From Lewinellaceae bacterium (lineage in GTDB: Bacteria; Bacteroidota; Bacteroidia; Chitinophagales; Saprospiraceae): 64,000 nt of DNA. The notes beneath the pieces are model-generated. The model worked only from the letters and a program-made list of their open reading frames with translations. It ran no database searches and was not told the DNA's origin. Every line of letters starts with the position of its first letter. Position 1 is the first letter of the stretch. This document shows positions 1-8,625 of the stretch, piece by piece. A program made the position numbers and the translations under genes. Location: the NCBI GenBank assembly GCA_016712415.1, contig JADJRC010000050.1, positions 124,001-188,000 of the forward strand, written 5' to 3'.

Positions 1-1
1 C

Positions 2-502
2 CGGATTAAGAACTTAGCCGAAGATGCAGCAGAAGATGTGGACAGCATCGATGACGAACAAAGCATGCCGGATTTGGGCTTTGATTTTACAGCAGAAGGG
101 CATGGAAAAAGAAGGTATACCCGCAGAGAAGAAATCGAGGCAATCAGCAACCACGGCATCATTATCAACGCTTTAGCGGATCAACTTACAAGCAGAGGGT
201 TTGCCGTTGGAAATGACCGAAAGCGAGACCTTTTTACGGTCAACAACGACAAAATTGATCGTCTTTTTGAAGCCAAAACTGATCTGTCGAATGGAAGCAT
301 CTATTCAGCTGTGGGACAACTTATGATGTATTCCGCTGAAAAATGTCTCGATGACAATCATAAAGTATTAGTACTGCCGAAAAAACTAAAGGCATCTGCC
401 GAAAAGACCGTTGCCAAACTGGGTTTGGATATTTTGTACTACATTTTTGATGATGAAACTGTCCATTTTATTGATCTTGACCGGATATTGAAAAAGAGAT
501 AA
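2..502 (+). CDS. PD-(D/E)XK-like nuclease domain protein, C-terminal part (5' end outside window)
   Basis: The frame is open to the window edge, so this is the C-terminal ~167 residues of a longer protein; an internal GTG at 38 is not needed as a start. Numbered from that GTG, the pattern D64, then E78-A-K80 in DRLFEAKTD, then Q94 in SAVGQLMMYS, with alternating hydrophobic strands around it, resembles the core of a PD-(D/E)XK restriction-endonuclease-like fold. A charged linker rich in Asp and Glu precedes it. The position directly ahead of DarTG and hsdR suggests a DNA-targeting defence role. The family was not identified, and the N-terminal part that would specify the protein is missing. 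The nuclease assignment is inferred from motif spacing only. Confidence 0.6.
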   Translation, partial: RIKNLAEDAAEDVDSIDDEQSMPDLGFDFTAEGHGKRRYTRREEIEAISNHGIIINALADQLTSRGFAVGNDRKRDLFTVNNDKIDRLFEAKTDLSNGSIYSAVGQLMMYSAEKCLDDNHKVLVLPKKLKASAEKTVAKLGLDILYYIFDDETVHFIDLDRILKKR

Positions 503-597
503 AATGTATAATCTTCAGAATTACAATCTAATCTCACCGAATTTTAATAAGAGCGCCGTTGGTCAGATCAAACGACAAACCGAGAATTCGAGCACTT

Positions 598-770
598 AGA
601 GCGTGTTTAAATTTCAGTCACCGGGCTGCAAGCGGCCAATTTTATTTCATGCTTCGTTATCCCGACTAAAGTCGGGACGCCATAGGCGCCCGGCTATGGC
701 TGCAATATTTGCCTTGCCTGAAACAAAATTTGCTCGCTTTCGCTCCGGCACTGAAATTTAAACACGCTCT
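598..770. repeat. 173-bp element bounded by a perfect 21-bp inverted repeat
   Basis: Positions 598-618 are the exact reverse complement of 750-770 (ends AGAGCGTGTTTAAATTTCAG and complement). Inside, 660-667 and 670-677 form a second perfect 8-bp stem (TCCCGACT / AGTCGGGA) with a 2-base loop. There is no coding potential. The element fills most of the gap between the partial nuclease gene and darT and ends 20 bp before the darT start. It looks like a non-autonomous palindromic repeat or MITE. No target-site duplication is obvious. Confidence 0.75.
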
Positions 771-790
771 TAGATAACAAAAATATTATC

Positions 791-1424
791 ATGCCCAAAC
801 CGGACCCAATATGGCTTTTCCGAATGACTCATGTGGATAACGTTCCGCATATTCTGACGCATGGCTTGGTTACTGCATCTTCCCCCAATGCCGACCCAAA
901 TTTTCGTTCTATTGGAGATCGTAGCCTTATCGGTGTGCGCAACGATATGGAAGTGCCCATCACCCCCGGTGGAAACTTTAGTGCGTACGTTCCGTTTTAT
1001 TTAGGTCCAAGGTCGCCAATGCTTTATCAAATTGCCACCGGATACGAAGGGATTGAAAAGGTCCATCAGGATGAAATTGTATATATTGTAGTCAATCATA
1101 ATTGCATCCAAGAGAAAGGATTAGAGTTCGTCTTCACCGATGGCCACGCGCGTCACGGGATGACCTAATAGCCCGGAGGCATTCGATCACCTGGATTGGG
1201 ACGTCATCTACATGACAAAATGGAGCAACACACCGGAAGACCCGGACCGCCAACGGCGCAAACAGGCAGAATATATGGTCAAAGAACAGGTACCCGTGGA
1301 TTGTATCGCCTACATATTGGCGTACAGTGAAAATACCAAACAAAAAATTCAATCTTTGCTTCAGGAAGCAGGAGTTGAAATTCCGGTAAAAATTTCAAAA
1401 AGAGCCTATTATGATCACGTATAA
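791..1424 (+). pseudogene. darT: DarT-type DNA ADP-ribosyltransferase toxin, frameshifted
   Basis: DarT (DUF4433) attaches ADP-ribose from NAD+ to thymidine in single-stranded DNA and blocks replication. The first frame (791-1168) has the family N-terminus (WLFRMTHVDNVPHILTHGL), YVPFYLGPRSPMLYQIA and VFTDGHA. It then stops at 1166, and the rest continues in another frame (1164-1424) with DHLDWDVIYMTKW and DPDRQRRKQAEYMV. The glutamate of RKQAEYMV (codon 1269-1271) matches the catalytic glutamate of the family, so the first ORF alone would be inactive. The frame change near 1160-1166 needs one extra or two missing bases. The end overlaps the start of darG by 14 nt, as expected for a toxin-antitoxin pair. 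It is either a decayed gene or a sequence error. Confidence 0.85.
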
Positions 1425-2464
1425 AACAGGCAATCTCTTGGCCGCCAACACCCAGGCTCTGGTGAATACCGTCAATACGGTTGGGATAATGGGTAAGGGC
1501 ATTGCACTACAATTTAAAGAAACGTTCCCAGAGAATTACAGAGCCTACTCGGCCGCATGCAAAAAGGGAGAAGTGCAAATTGGGAAAATGTTTGTCACTG
1601 CAACCAATCGCATGGATGGCATCAAGTATATTATTAATTTTCCAACTAAGAAACATTGGAGGCATCCATCTAAGCTGGAATATATCCGTTCGGGATTAAT
1701 AGACCTCCGTAAGATAATCGTTGAAAAAAATATCCAGTCGGTTGCCATGCCGCCATTAGGTTGTGGGAATGGCGGACTAAACTGGGCTGATGTTAAACAG
1801 CTTATTGACTATTACTTGGTTGACTTACCCATTACGCTGATTGTATTTGAACCGTCCGATGAAGTGAATGCAATACTAGCAGCCGAAAACGAGAAGCGTG
1901 AAGCAAAGCTACACCAGCGCGTGCTATGATGCTAAACTTGCTTTATTATTACCGTGGCTTAGGGAATATGCCAGTGAGTTTGCTGCTGAAAAACTGACGT
2001 ATTTTCTGCTTCGCATGGGAGAACCACAACTTAAGTTGGATTTTCAAAAGCATATCTATGGCCCATATTCCGGTAAGGTAAGACATGTACTTTTTGCTTT
2101 GAACGGTACTTTTTTGACCGGACTCTCTCAGAAAGATGCAAAGCCATTTCAAGCGTTGCCACTCCTGATTGATAAGAAAGCGGAAGTTGATGCATACTTG
2201 GAAGAAAACACCGTAGCATCCCAAAAGGAGCGGTTGGCCAAGGTAAAAAAACTTATTGATGGATTTCAATCTCCCGCAGGTCTTGAACTACTATCAAGCC
2301 TGGACTATTTGATCAACGAACACAAAACTTTTGACTGCCCGGTATTGTCAAACGAACTTAAAAACTGGTCAAGTCGCAAGGAAAAAATGTTCTCCGAATT
2401 TCAGATTAAAGTAGCCATCAACCGTTTGCAGGAATTTCGGGAAACACTGTACCACGAATTTTAA
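1411..2464 (+). pseudogene. darG: DarG antitoxin (macrodomain ADP-ribosylglycohydrolase), frameshifted
   Basis: DarG removes the ADP-ribose placed on DNA by DarT and also binds the toxin. Residues 1-170 from ATG 1411 form a macrodomain, with NTVNTVGIMGKGIALQFK near the N-terminus and AMPPLGCGNGGL as the second ligand loop. The frame stops at 1929. The C-terminal DarT-binding domain (ends LKNWSSRKEKMF...) continues to 2464 in another frame. The family sequence between them, TPARAMMLNLLYYYRGLG, is visible in the third frame (1911-1964). The likely history is therefore two single-base losses, one after 1910 and one in the GGG at 1962-1964. The macrodomain half is complete and could still be made. 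The gene pair sits inside a type I restriction locus. Confidence 0.85.
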
Positions 2465-2479
2465 TCTCGCCGCCCCACC

Positions 2480-2557
2480 ATGACCACCATCAGCCAACTC
2501 GAACGCGCTACCCAGAACCGGGTCGTCATGCTGCTCGCCAACCAACTCAACCGGTAG
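2480..2557 (+). pseudogene. Relic of an hsdR 5' end (25 codons)
   Basis: Twenty-five codons from ATG 2480 to TAG 2555-2557 closely match the first codons of the intact hsdR at 3867: the segments QLERATQNRVVMLLANQL and QLERQTQNRVVMLLANQL differ at two residues. The DNA similarity ends abruptly after about 75 bp. The copies differ at scattered third positions, so this is not a very recent duplication. It lies directly after darG and before the ATPase gene, and marks either a lost second hsdR or the edge of an insertion. Confidence 0.75.
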
Positions 2558-2596
2558 TGTCTCGGTAATCGACCCGAACGGAATACCGATAATCGC

Positions 2597-2662
2597 ATGC
2601 AGTTTCAAATTTCTATTTATGCAAATTCAAAATAAATTCTATGCAATTTCAAAATTAATGTG
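2597..2662. repeat. Three tandem 22-bp direct repeats upstream of the DUF4143 ATPase
   Basis: Imperfect copies start at 2597, 2619 and 2641, exactly 22 bp apart. Each begins ATGCA and continues with a TTCAAA-containing AT-rich stretch. A further TGCAT follows at 2661-2665. The block ends 23 bp before ATG 2686. Two helical turns between copies suggests a multimeric protein bound on one DNA face, perhaps an operator for the downstream gene. This function is inferred from spacing only. Confidence 0.6.
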
Positions 2663-2685
2663 CATTTTTGCCTAAAATCCATCAA

Positions 2686-3861
2686 ATGGCATACATTACC
2701 AGGCAACTGGAGCAGGTACTGAAAAAGCAGTTGGACAAATATCCTATCCTGGCAGTAACTGGCCCGCGGCAATCCGGAAAAACAACCTTGCTTGAGCATC
2801 TTTTCCCCGATTATGCGTATGTATCCCTGGAAAATGAAAACGTTCGCAGTTTTGCCGTGGACGATCCGGTCGGCTTTTTAAAAAAATACCCTGGAAAAGT
2901 CATTTTCGACGAGGTACAGCGGGCCCCGGGACTGTTTTCCTATCTGCAAACCGAAGTGGACCGCAGCGGGCAAATGGGACAGTTTATTCTCTCCGGGTCG
3001 CAGAATTTTCATTTGTTGAGTAATATTACCCAAAGTCTGGCCGGTCGCGTTGCCTTGTTCCGGTTGCTCCCCCTGGATTTTGCTGAATTGCATTCGGGGA
3101 ATTACCTTCCACAGCGCTGGACACAATTAGCCTGGCAGGGCGCCTACCCTGCTCTGTTCAGCAGGCAAATTGAACCGCCGGTTTTTTATCACAATTACAT
3201 CGAAACCTACCTGAACCGCGATGTGACAGAACTTTCCAACATCAGGGACATGCACGCATTCCGGCGTTTTCTGAGCCTCTGCGCCGGCAGAACGGGCCAA
3301 TTGCTCAACCTCGCCAACCTGGCTCGCGACTGTGACATTACGCAGCCTACGGCTAAAGCCTGGTTGTCTATCCTGGAAAGTAGCTATATCCTGTTTTTAC
3401 TGTACCCGTACCATAAAAACTACAACAAGCGCATCATCAAAACCCCCAAGTTGTATTTTTACGATACCGGTTTGGCTTGCTTTCTGCTTGGCATCCGCAA
3501 ACCGGAGGACCTGGAAATGTTCGACCTGGCCGGCAATGTTTTTGAGACCCTGGTTATTGCCGACTTTATCAAGCGCAACCAACACCAATACCTGTTCCGG
3601 GAGTATTGGTTTTGGCGGGATTCTAATGGCAATGAGATTGACTTGCTTACAAAAACCGGACTATCGCTCGATATTTTTGAAATAAAGTCAACCCAAACCC
3701 TCAATACAAGACTATTCGCTGGGCTGGACTATTTTACATCCGTTTCAGGAGAAAAGATTGAGGCGCGCACCCTTATTTACGGTGGAAATGAAAGTCAAAA
3801 CCGCACTAATTATTCCGTAATAAGCTTGGACAGACCTATGGCAAACCACTTAATACTATAA
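2686..3861 (+). CDS. AAA family ATPase with C-terminal DUF4143 (PD-(D/E)XK-like) domain
   Basis: The start is taken at ATG 2686 (MAYITRQLEQVLKKQL); a TTG at 2668 in the same frame is less likely. The Walker A motif GPRQSGKTT sits near residue 26, Walker B is VIFDEVQRAP, and FILSGSQNF matches the sensor 1 region. The C-terminal half contains a winged-helix-like part and FWRDSNGNEIDLL...FEIKST, the D...E-x-K pattern of DUF4143. Proteins of this family are common, often mobile, and of unsettled function; several accompany restriction or toxin genes. The gene lies between an hsdR relic and the intact hsdR, 5 nt before the latter, so it looks like an insertion into an hsd operon that is now co-transcribed. 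Confidence 0.9.
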   Translation: MAYITRQLEQVLKKQLDKYPILAVTGPRQSGKTTLLEHLFPDYAYVSLENENVRSFAVDDPVGFLKKYPGKVIFDEVQRAPGLFSYLQTEVDRSGQMGQFILSGSQNFHLLSNITQSLAGRVALFRLLPLDFAELHSGNYLPQRWTQLAWQGAYPALFSRQIEPPVFYHNYIETYLNRDVTELSNIRDMHAFRRFLSLCAGRTGQLLNLANLARDCDITQPTAKAWLSILESSYILFLLYPYHKNYNKRIIKTPKLYFYDTGLACFLLGIRKPEDLEMFDLAGNVFETLVIADFIKRNQHQYLFREYWFWRDSNGNEIDLLTKTGLSLDIFEIKSTQTLNTRLFAGLDYFTSVSGEKIEARTLIYGGNESQNRTNYSVISLDRPMANHLIL

Positions 3862-3866
3862 CTTTT

Positions 3867-6800
3867 ATGTCCTCCATCGGCCAACTCGAACGACAAACCC
3901 AAAACCGGGTCGTCATGCTGCTCGCCAACCAACTCGGCTGGGAGTACTTCGGCAATTGGCACGACCGGGATGATAACAGCAACATCGAAGAATCCTGCCT
4001 CCGCTCCTACCTGCAAACCCGTTACAGCGACCGGCTAATCGACAAAGCCATCCGGGAGTTAAACACCGCAGCAGGCGACCAAACCCGGAGCCTGTACGAG
4101 GTCAACAAAGACGTATATGAACTACTCCGGTACGGCGTCAAAGTCCGCGAAGACGTAGGCGAGAACAAACAAACCGTCTGGCTCATCGACTGGCGCAATC
4201 CGCTAAACAACCACTTCGGGTTTGCTGAAGAAGTATCCGTCCGGGGGGAAAACAAGAAACGTCCAGACATTGTGCTGTATGTGAATGGTATCGCGCTGGG
4301 CGTACTGGAACTAAAACGCGGCACCGTCTCGGTCGCGGAGGGTATTCGACAAAACCTAGACAACCAGAAGTCCGTGTTCATCCGGCAGTTTTTTCATACG
4401 ATGCAATTGGTGCTGGCTGGAAACGATACCGAGGGATTGCGCTACGGCACTATTGAAACGCCGGAGAAGTACTACCTCAAATGGAAAGAAGCGGAGCGCA
4501 GCGAATACGGGCATATGCTGGATTGGGATTTGGTTCGTCAGTACGATGCCCTGGATTTGCCGTTGGACAAGCACCTGGTTCAAGTCTGCGACAAGAAGCG
4601 GTTCCTGGAGATCATCTACGACTTTACTCTGTTTGACGGTGGCATCAAAAAGGTGTGCCGTCCGCACCAATATTTTGGCGTCAAGGCATCCCAGCAACGC
4701 ATCCGGGAGCGGAAGGGTGGCATCATCTGGCACTCCCAAGGCAGCGGCAAGAGTCTGACGATGGTCTGGCTGGCCAAGTGGATCAGGGAGAACGTGGACA
4801 ATTCCAGGGTGCTGATCATTACCGACCGGGATGAACTGGACAAGCAGATCGTACGTGTGTTCGACGACGCCGGAGAAACAATGAACCGGGCACGCAGCGG
4901 CGCCGACCTGGTGAACAAACTGAATACCAACGAACACCCGCTCTTATGCTCGCTGATCCACAAATTCGGACGCCGGGAAGAGAGTGAATACGACGATTTT
5001 ATCGAAGAGATCAAAAGAAGTCTGCCTCCGGGATTTGCAGCCAAAGGGAAGCTTTTCGTATTCGTGGACGAATGCCACCGGACGCAATCCGGCAATCTGC
5101 ACGAAGCCATGAAATCTATCCTACCGGATGCGCTGTTCGTTGGTTTCACCGGTACGCCCTTGCTGAAGGTGGACAAGAAGAAAAGCGTGGAGGTGTTCGG
5201 CACCTACATCCATACGTACAAGTTTGACGAAGCGGTCGCGGACAACGTGATTCTTGATCTGCAATACGAAGCCCGTGATGTGGACAAGAAAATCAACGAC
5301 CAGCGCAGTAACGACGAATGGTTCGATGCGGAAACACAGGGGCTTACCGACACGGCCAAGGCGCAATTGAAGCAGCGCTGGGGCACCATGCGCTCGGTGC
5401 TCAGTTCCAAGTCCCGGTTGGAAAAAATCGTATTCGACATTCTGAAAGACTTCAAAGTGAAACCCCGCTTATCCACGGGTCAGGGGAATGCGTTACTGGT
5501 AGCGGGTAGTGTATACGAGGCTTGCAAGTATTATGAATTGTTTCAGTCCACACCCCTGGCCGGGCATTGTGCCATCATCACTTCGTACGAACTCAATGTC
5601 AATAAGATAAAAGGCGAGGAAACCGGCGCCGGCGCCACCGAAGAACTGATGAAATATGACATCTATAAAAAGACGCTCAATGGCAAGTCTACCGAAGCCT
5701 TTGAAGATGAGGCCAAGCGCCAATTCATCAAAGAACCGGCCAGAATGAAGTTGCTGATCGTGGTGGACAAACTACTCACCGGGTTCGATGCGCCTTCGGC
5801 TACCTACCTGTACATCGACAAGAACATGCAGGATCACGGACTGTTCCAAGCGATCTGCCGGGTCAACCGACTCGATACCGAGGACAAAGAATACGGGTAC
5901 ATTGTAGATTATAAAGACTTGTTCCGGAGCCTGGAGGATGCGATCAATGATTATACGACGGAAGTTTTTGCCCACTATGAAAAGTCGGACGTGGAAGGAT
6001 TGTTGAAGAATCGCCTGGTGGAAGCCCGGCGACGACTGGATGAAGCATTGGAAATCGTCAATGCCTTGTGCGAACCGGTACACCCCAAAGATTCCATCCA
6101 CTTCATCCGGTACTTCTGTGGCAACACGGAGAATAAAGACGACCTGAAGGACAAAGAAAAACTCCGGCTGGCACTGTACACGCAGACGGTATCGCTGATC
6201 CGGGCGTATTCCAACCTGGCCAACGAAATGCTGAAAGCGGGTTACACCCAGGCACAAGCGGATTCGATTCATGCCCAGGTGGAATTTTACACCCACCTGC
6301 GGGATGAGATCAAAAATGCCAGTGGCGACTACATCGACCTGAAGGCTTACGAACCCGGAATGCGGCAGCTGATCGATATGTACATCTCTGCCGAAGCCAG
6401 TCGTAAAATATCCGCATTCGACGACATGACCCTGATCCAACTCATCGTCGAGCGTGGGGAAGCAGCAGTAGATGCACTGCCGGAAGGCATTCGACGAAAC
6501 CAGGAAGCCGTCGCCGAAACCATCGAAAACAACAACCGGAAGGTCATCATCGAAGAATCGCCCACCAACCCGAAATATTACGAACGAATGTCCAACTTGT
6601 TGGATGCCCTGATTCAAGAACGCAAACGCGAGGCCATCGCTTATGAAGAATATCTCAAACGGGTTGTTGATCTCACCCGGCTCATCAAATTGCCCCAGGT
6701 ATCCAATGAATATACTGCACGGTTGAATTCTCCGGCGAAACGAGCGTTGTACGACAACCTTGGACAGGATGAAGAACTGGCTATCGAGTTGGATCAGATC

Positions 6801-6941
6801 ATCCGTTCGACCAAAAAAGATGGCTGGCGTGGAAATGTGCTGAAAGAACGCGAAGTGAAGTACGCTATACGAAAACGATTACCCGAAAACTACGATATTG
6901 ACGCCATCTTCGACATTATAAAGAATCAAGGTGAGTACTGA
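3867..6941 (+). CDS. hsdR: Type I restriction enzyme subunit R (HsdR)
   Basis: This is the DNA-translocating, DNA-cutting subunit of a type I restriction-modification complex. The N-terminal nuclease domain shows D134 in RPDIVLYVNG and E148-L-K150. The SF2 motor follows: Walker A HSQGSGKS at 289-296, DECH at 401-404, GFTGTPL near 427 and QAICRVNR near 660. The C-terminal ~300 residues are helical and match the part that docks on the methylase. At 1024 residues it has normal length with no frameshift. It follows the DUF4143 gene by 5 nt and overlaps the YgjP-type gene by 11 nt. hsdM and hsdS are not in this window, so the complex is presumably encoded upstream or elsewhere. Confidence 0.95.
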   Translation: MSSIGQLERQTQNRVVMLLANQLGWEYFGNWHDRDDNSNIEESCLRSYLQTRYSDRLIDKAIRELNTAAGDQTRSLYEVNKDVYELLRYGVKVREDVGENKQTVWLIDWRNPLNNHFGFAEEVSVRGENKKRPDIVLYVNGIALGVLELKRGTVSVAEGIRQNLDNQKSVFIRQFFHTMQLVLAGNDTEGLRYGTIETPEKYYLKWKEAERSEYGHMLDWDLVRQYDALDLPLDKHLVQVCDKKRFLEIIYDFTLFDGGIKKVCRPHQYFGVKASQQRIRERKGGIIWHSQGSGKSLTMVWLAKWIRENVDNSRVLIITDRDELDKQIVRVFDDAGETMNRARSGADLVNKLNTNEHPLLCSLIHKFGRREESEYDDFIEEIKRSLPPGFAAKGKLFVFVDECHRTQSGNLHEAMKSILPDALFVGFTGTPLLKVDKKKSVEVFGTYIHTYKFDEAVADNVILDLQYEARDVDKKINDQRSNDEWFDAETQGLTDTAKAQLKQRWGTMRSVLSSKSRLEKIVFDILKDFKVKPRLSTGQGNALLVAGSVYEACKYYELFQSTPLAGHCAIITSYELNVNKIKGEETGAGATEELMKYDIYKKTLNGKSTEAFEDEAKRQFIKEPARMKLLIVVDKLLTGFDAPSATYLYIDKNMQDHGLFQAICRVNRLDTEDKEYGYIVDYKDLFRSLEDAINDYTTEVFAHYEKSDVEGLLKNRLVEARRRLDEALEIVNALCEPVHPKDSIHFIRYFCGNTENKDDLKDKEKLRLALYTQTVSLIRAYSNLANEMLKAGYTQAQADSIHAQVEFYTHLRDEIKNASGDYIDLKAYEPGMRQLIDMYISAEASRKISAFDDMTLIQLIVERGEAAVDALPEGIRRNQEAVAETIENNNRKVIIEESPTNPKYYERMSNLLDALIQERKREAIAYEEYLKRVVDLTRLIKLPQVSNEYTARLNSPAKRALYDNLGQDEELAIELDQIIRSTKKDGWRGNVLKEREVKYAIRKRLPENYDIDAIFDIIKNQGEY

Positions 6942-7653
6942 GCATTTAACGGTTGCGGGCATCGACATCGACTTGATCCGCAAGGACATCAAGAACATCC
7001 ACCTGGCAGTGTATCCCCCTTCCGGTCGGGTCCGGATTGCAGCGCCGGAACAAATGGATGCTAATGCCATCCGCTTGTTTGCTATCTCTAAAATCCCCTG
7101 GATCAAAAAGCACCAGCGGAAGTTTGCCGAGCAGCACCGGGAAACACCGCGTGAATACGTCAACGGTGAGAGCCATTACTTCATGGGTCGCCGGTATCTG
7201 CTGAATATCATTGAGCATACCGGCAATAACAAGGTCGTCATCCGAAACCGCAAGTACATGGACTTGTATGTGAAGTACGGAGCCACCAGAGACCAAAAAG
7301 AGCGTGCCGTATGGGAATGGTATCGCCGGGAATTAAAGTCGACTGTACCCGATCTGGTGGCTAAATGGGAGGGTGTTATTGGCGTTAAATGTTCGTACTG
7401 GGGTGTCAAATATATGCGGACTAAATGGGGCACTTGTAACACAACGGCGAAGCGAATATGGCTGAACCTGGAACTGGCGAAGAAGCCGGTCGAATGTCTG
7501 GAGTACATCATCGTACACGAACTCGTACACCTGCACGAACGGAATCATACTGAGCGGTTTGTGTCGCTGATGGATCGGTTTATGCCGAACTGGAGGTTAA
7601 ATCGGGAGGTGTTGAATAGTTTGCCGGTGGGGCATGAGAAATGGGGGTATTGA
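6931..7653 (+). CDS. YgjP/DUF45-type metal-dependent hydrolase
   Basis: This is a zinc metallopeptidase-like protein related to SprT. The active-site helix is HELVH at 196-200 with a downstream HERNHTERF, preceded by the family signature KWGTCN. It starts at GTG 6931 inside the last codons of hsdR, giving an 11-nt overlap that implies translational coupling. Genes of this family often end type I restriction operons in Bacteroidota and other phyla. Their role there is not established, though turnover of the restriction complex is one suggestion. There is no signal peptide, so the protein is cytoplasmic. It has the usual length of about 240 residues. Confidence 0.9.
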   Translation: MSTEHLTVAGIDIDLIRKDIKNIHLAVYPPSGRVRIAAPEQMDANAIRLFAISKIPWIKKHQRKFAEQHRETPREYVNGESHYFMGRRYLLNIIEHTGNNKVVIRNRKYMDLYVKYGATRDQKERAVWEWYRRELKSTVPDLVAKWEGVIGVKCSYWGVKYMRTKWGTCNTTAKRIWLNLELAKKPVECLEYIIVHELVHLHERNHTERFVSLMDRFMPNWRLNREVLNSLPVGHEKWGY

Positions 7654-7751
7654 AAGAGACTGACTTGTCCCCCTCCTGCAACACAACAACCCGCCCGGCG
7701 TTACTCTTTCCGGAAGGTTTCGTCAGAAGCCGGATTTAATGGCAGTGGTTG

Positions 7752-7759
7752 TACCTTTG
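7752..7759 (+). promoter_or_regulatory. Bacteroidota -7 promoter element of the DUF1573 gene
   Basis: TACCTTTG matches TAnnTTTG and is followed by C. It lies 29 nt before the start codon at 7789. No clear -33 TTG at the usual spacing was recognised. Confidence 0.6.
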
Positions 7760-7788
7760 CGGCCAATACCAAACCGGTTCGCTGTATT

Positions 7789-8244
7789 ATGAAATTCTTA
7801 CTTTGTCTTTTCTCCGCTTTTTTGATGACCTCCAGCCTTTCCGCTCAATCCGGCGGCTCGGGCGCCACAGAACAGCCCCCGGTCAACACCAACGAGCGCA
7901 CCACGGTACAATGGCTGCCCGATACCCTGTTTTTCGGCGAAGTCTATGAAAGCGCTATTTTGCTGGACTCCTTTATGGTCACCAACACCGGCGCATATCC
8001 GTATGTAATCAGGCAAATAAAGGCCAGTTGCGATTGCACGGTGCTCAGGCTCCCCGAGCGTCCGGTAATGCCAGGCGAAACGGCGGCCATACGGGTGGAG
8101 TTCGACAGCGCCGGCAAGGCAGGCCCGACGCGGCCGGGAATTGTTATTTATGACAATTCCAAACCCAATTCCAGAAACATCCTGTACCTGGACGGGTACG
8201 TAAAACCGAGAAAAAAGCCCAGAAATAGTCAGGGAGGAAGATAA
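7789..8244 (+). CDS. Secreted DUF1573 (ASH-like) domain protein
   Basis: A signal peptide (MKFLLCLFSAFLMTSSLSAQ) is followed by a low-complexity linker and one DUF1573 domain. The hallmark is a strand-rich stretch ending in KASCDCT, where the neighbours of the paired cysteines are conserved, then PGETAAIRVEF and a PGIVIYDNS segment. DUF1573 proteins are abundant exported Bacteroidota proteins of Ig-like fold whose exact role is unknown. At 151 residues it is the usual single-domain size. It is probably a single-gene unit with its own promoter just upstream. Confidence 0.85.
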   Translation: MKFLLCLFSAFLMTSSLSAQSGGSGATEQPPVNTNERTTVQWLPDTLFFGEVYESAILLDSFMVTNTGAYPYVIRQIKASCDCTVLRLPERPVMPGETAAIRVEFDSAGKAGPTRPGIVIYDNSKPNSRNILYLDGYVKPRKKPRNSQGGR

Positions 8245-8505
8245 CAAAATGCCCGGCAGCTGTATGGATTTAAAAAACCCGCGCTCTCAATTGGTCCTTC
8301 CCATAATGCACAGGGTATCTAAAGAATGTTCCAAACTGCCGGGCAAAATCAGGTGGTATACAAGATGCACAAATGTAGCTGTTATTGCGGGAATAATATT
8401 TTGTTTTTTCTCTATTGTCTTCTACAAACCAAATGATGATCTGAAGTTGATGATTTATTAACAAATTCGGGCACACAATCTGTTCATTCCCATTGGAGAA
8501 ACCAC

Positions 8506-8513
8506 TACCTTTG
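8506..8513 (+). promoter_or_regulatory. -7 promoter element in the 381-bp gap before typA
   Basis: TACCTTTG followed by C, 112 nt before the typA start. The gap 8245-8625 otherwise holds only a doubtful 70-codon ORF (8249-8461) and AT-rich sequence; no RNA gene or repeat was recognised there. Confidence 0.55.
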
Positions 8514-8625
8514 CGGCTTCGATCAAAATACGCCGAAAAAATTAAAAATTTGGGTAATTTGCTGAATTTTTGTAAATATTTTCCATCACCATTACCCAGC
8601 CCCTGCATTCCAAACATCCTTTTTC

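Noticed and set aside
2369..2608. Minus-strand ORF resembling another minus-strand ORF at 3810-4016
   Set aside because: The similarity is only the antisense reading of the duplicated hsdR 5' end.
8249..8461. 70-codon ORF with one hydrophobic stretch between the DUF1573 gene and typA
   Set aside because: No recognisable motif, unusual start context, and composition like the surrounding AT-rich intergenic DNA; the -7 element for typA follows it.
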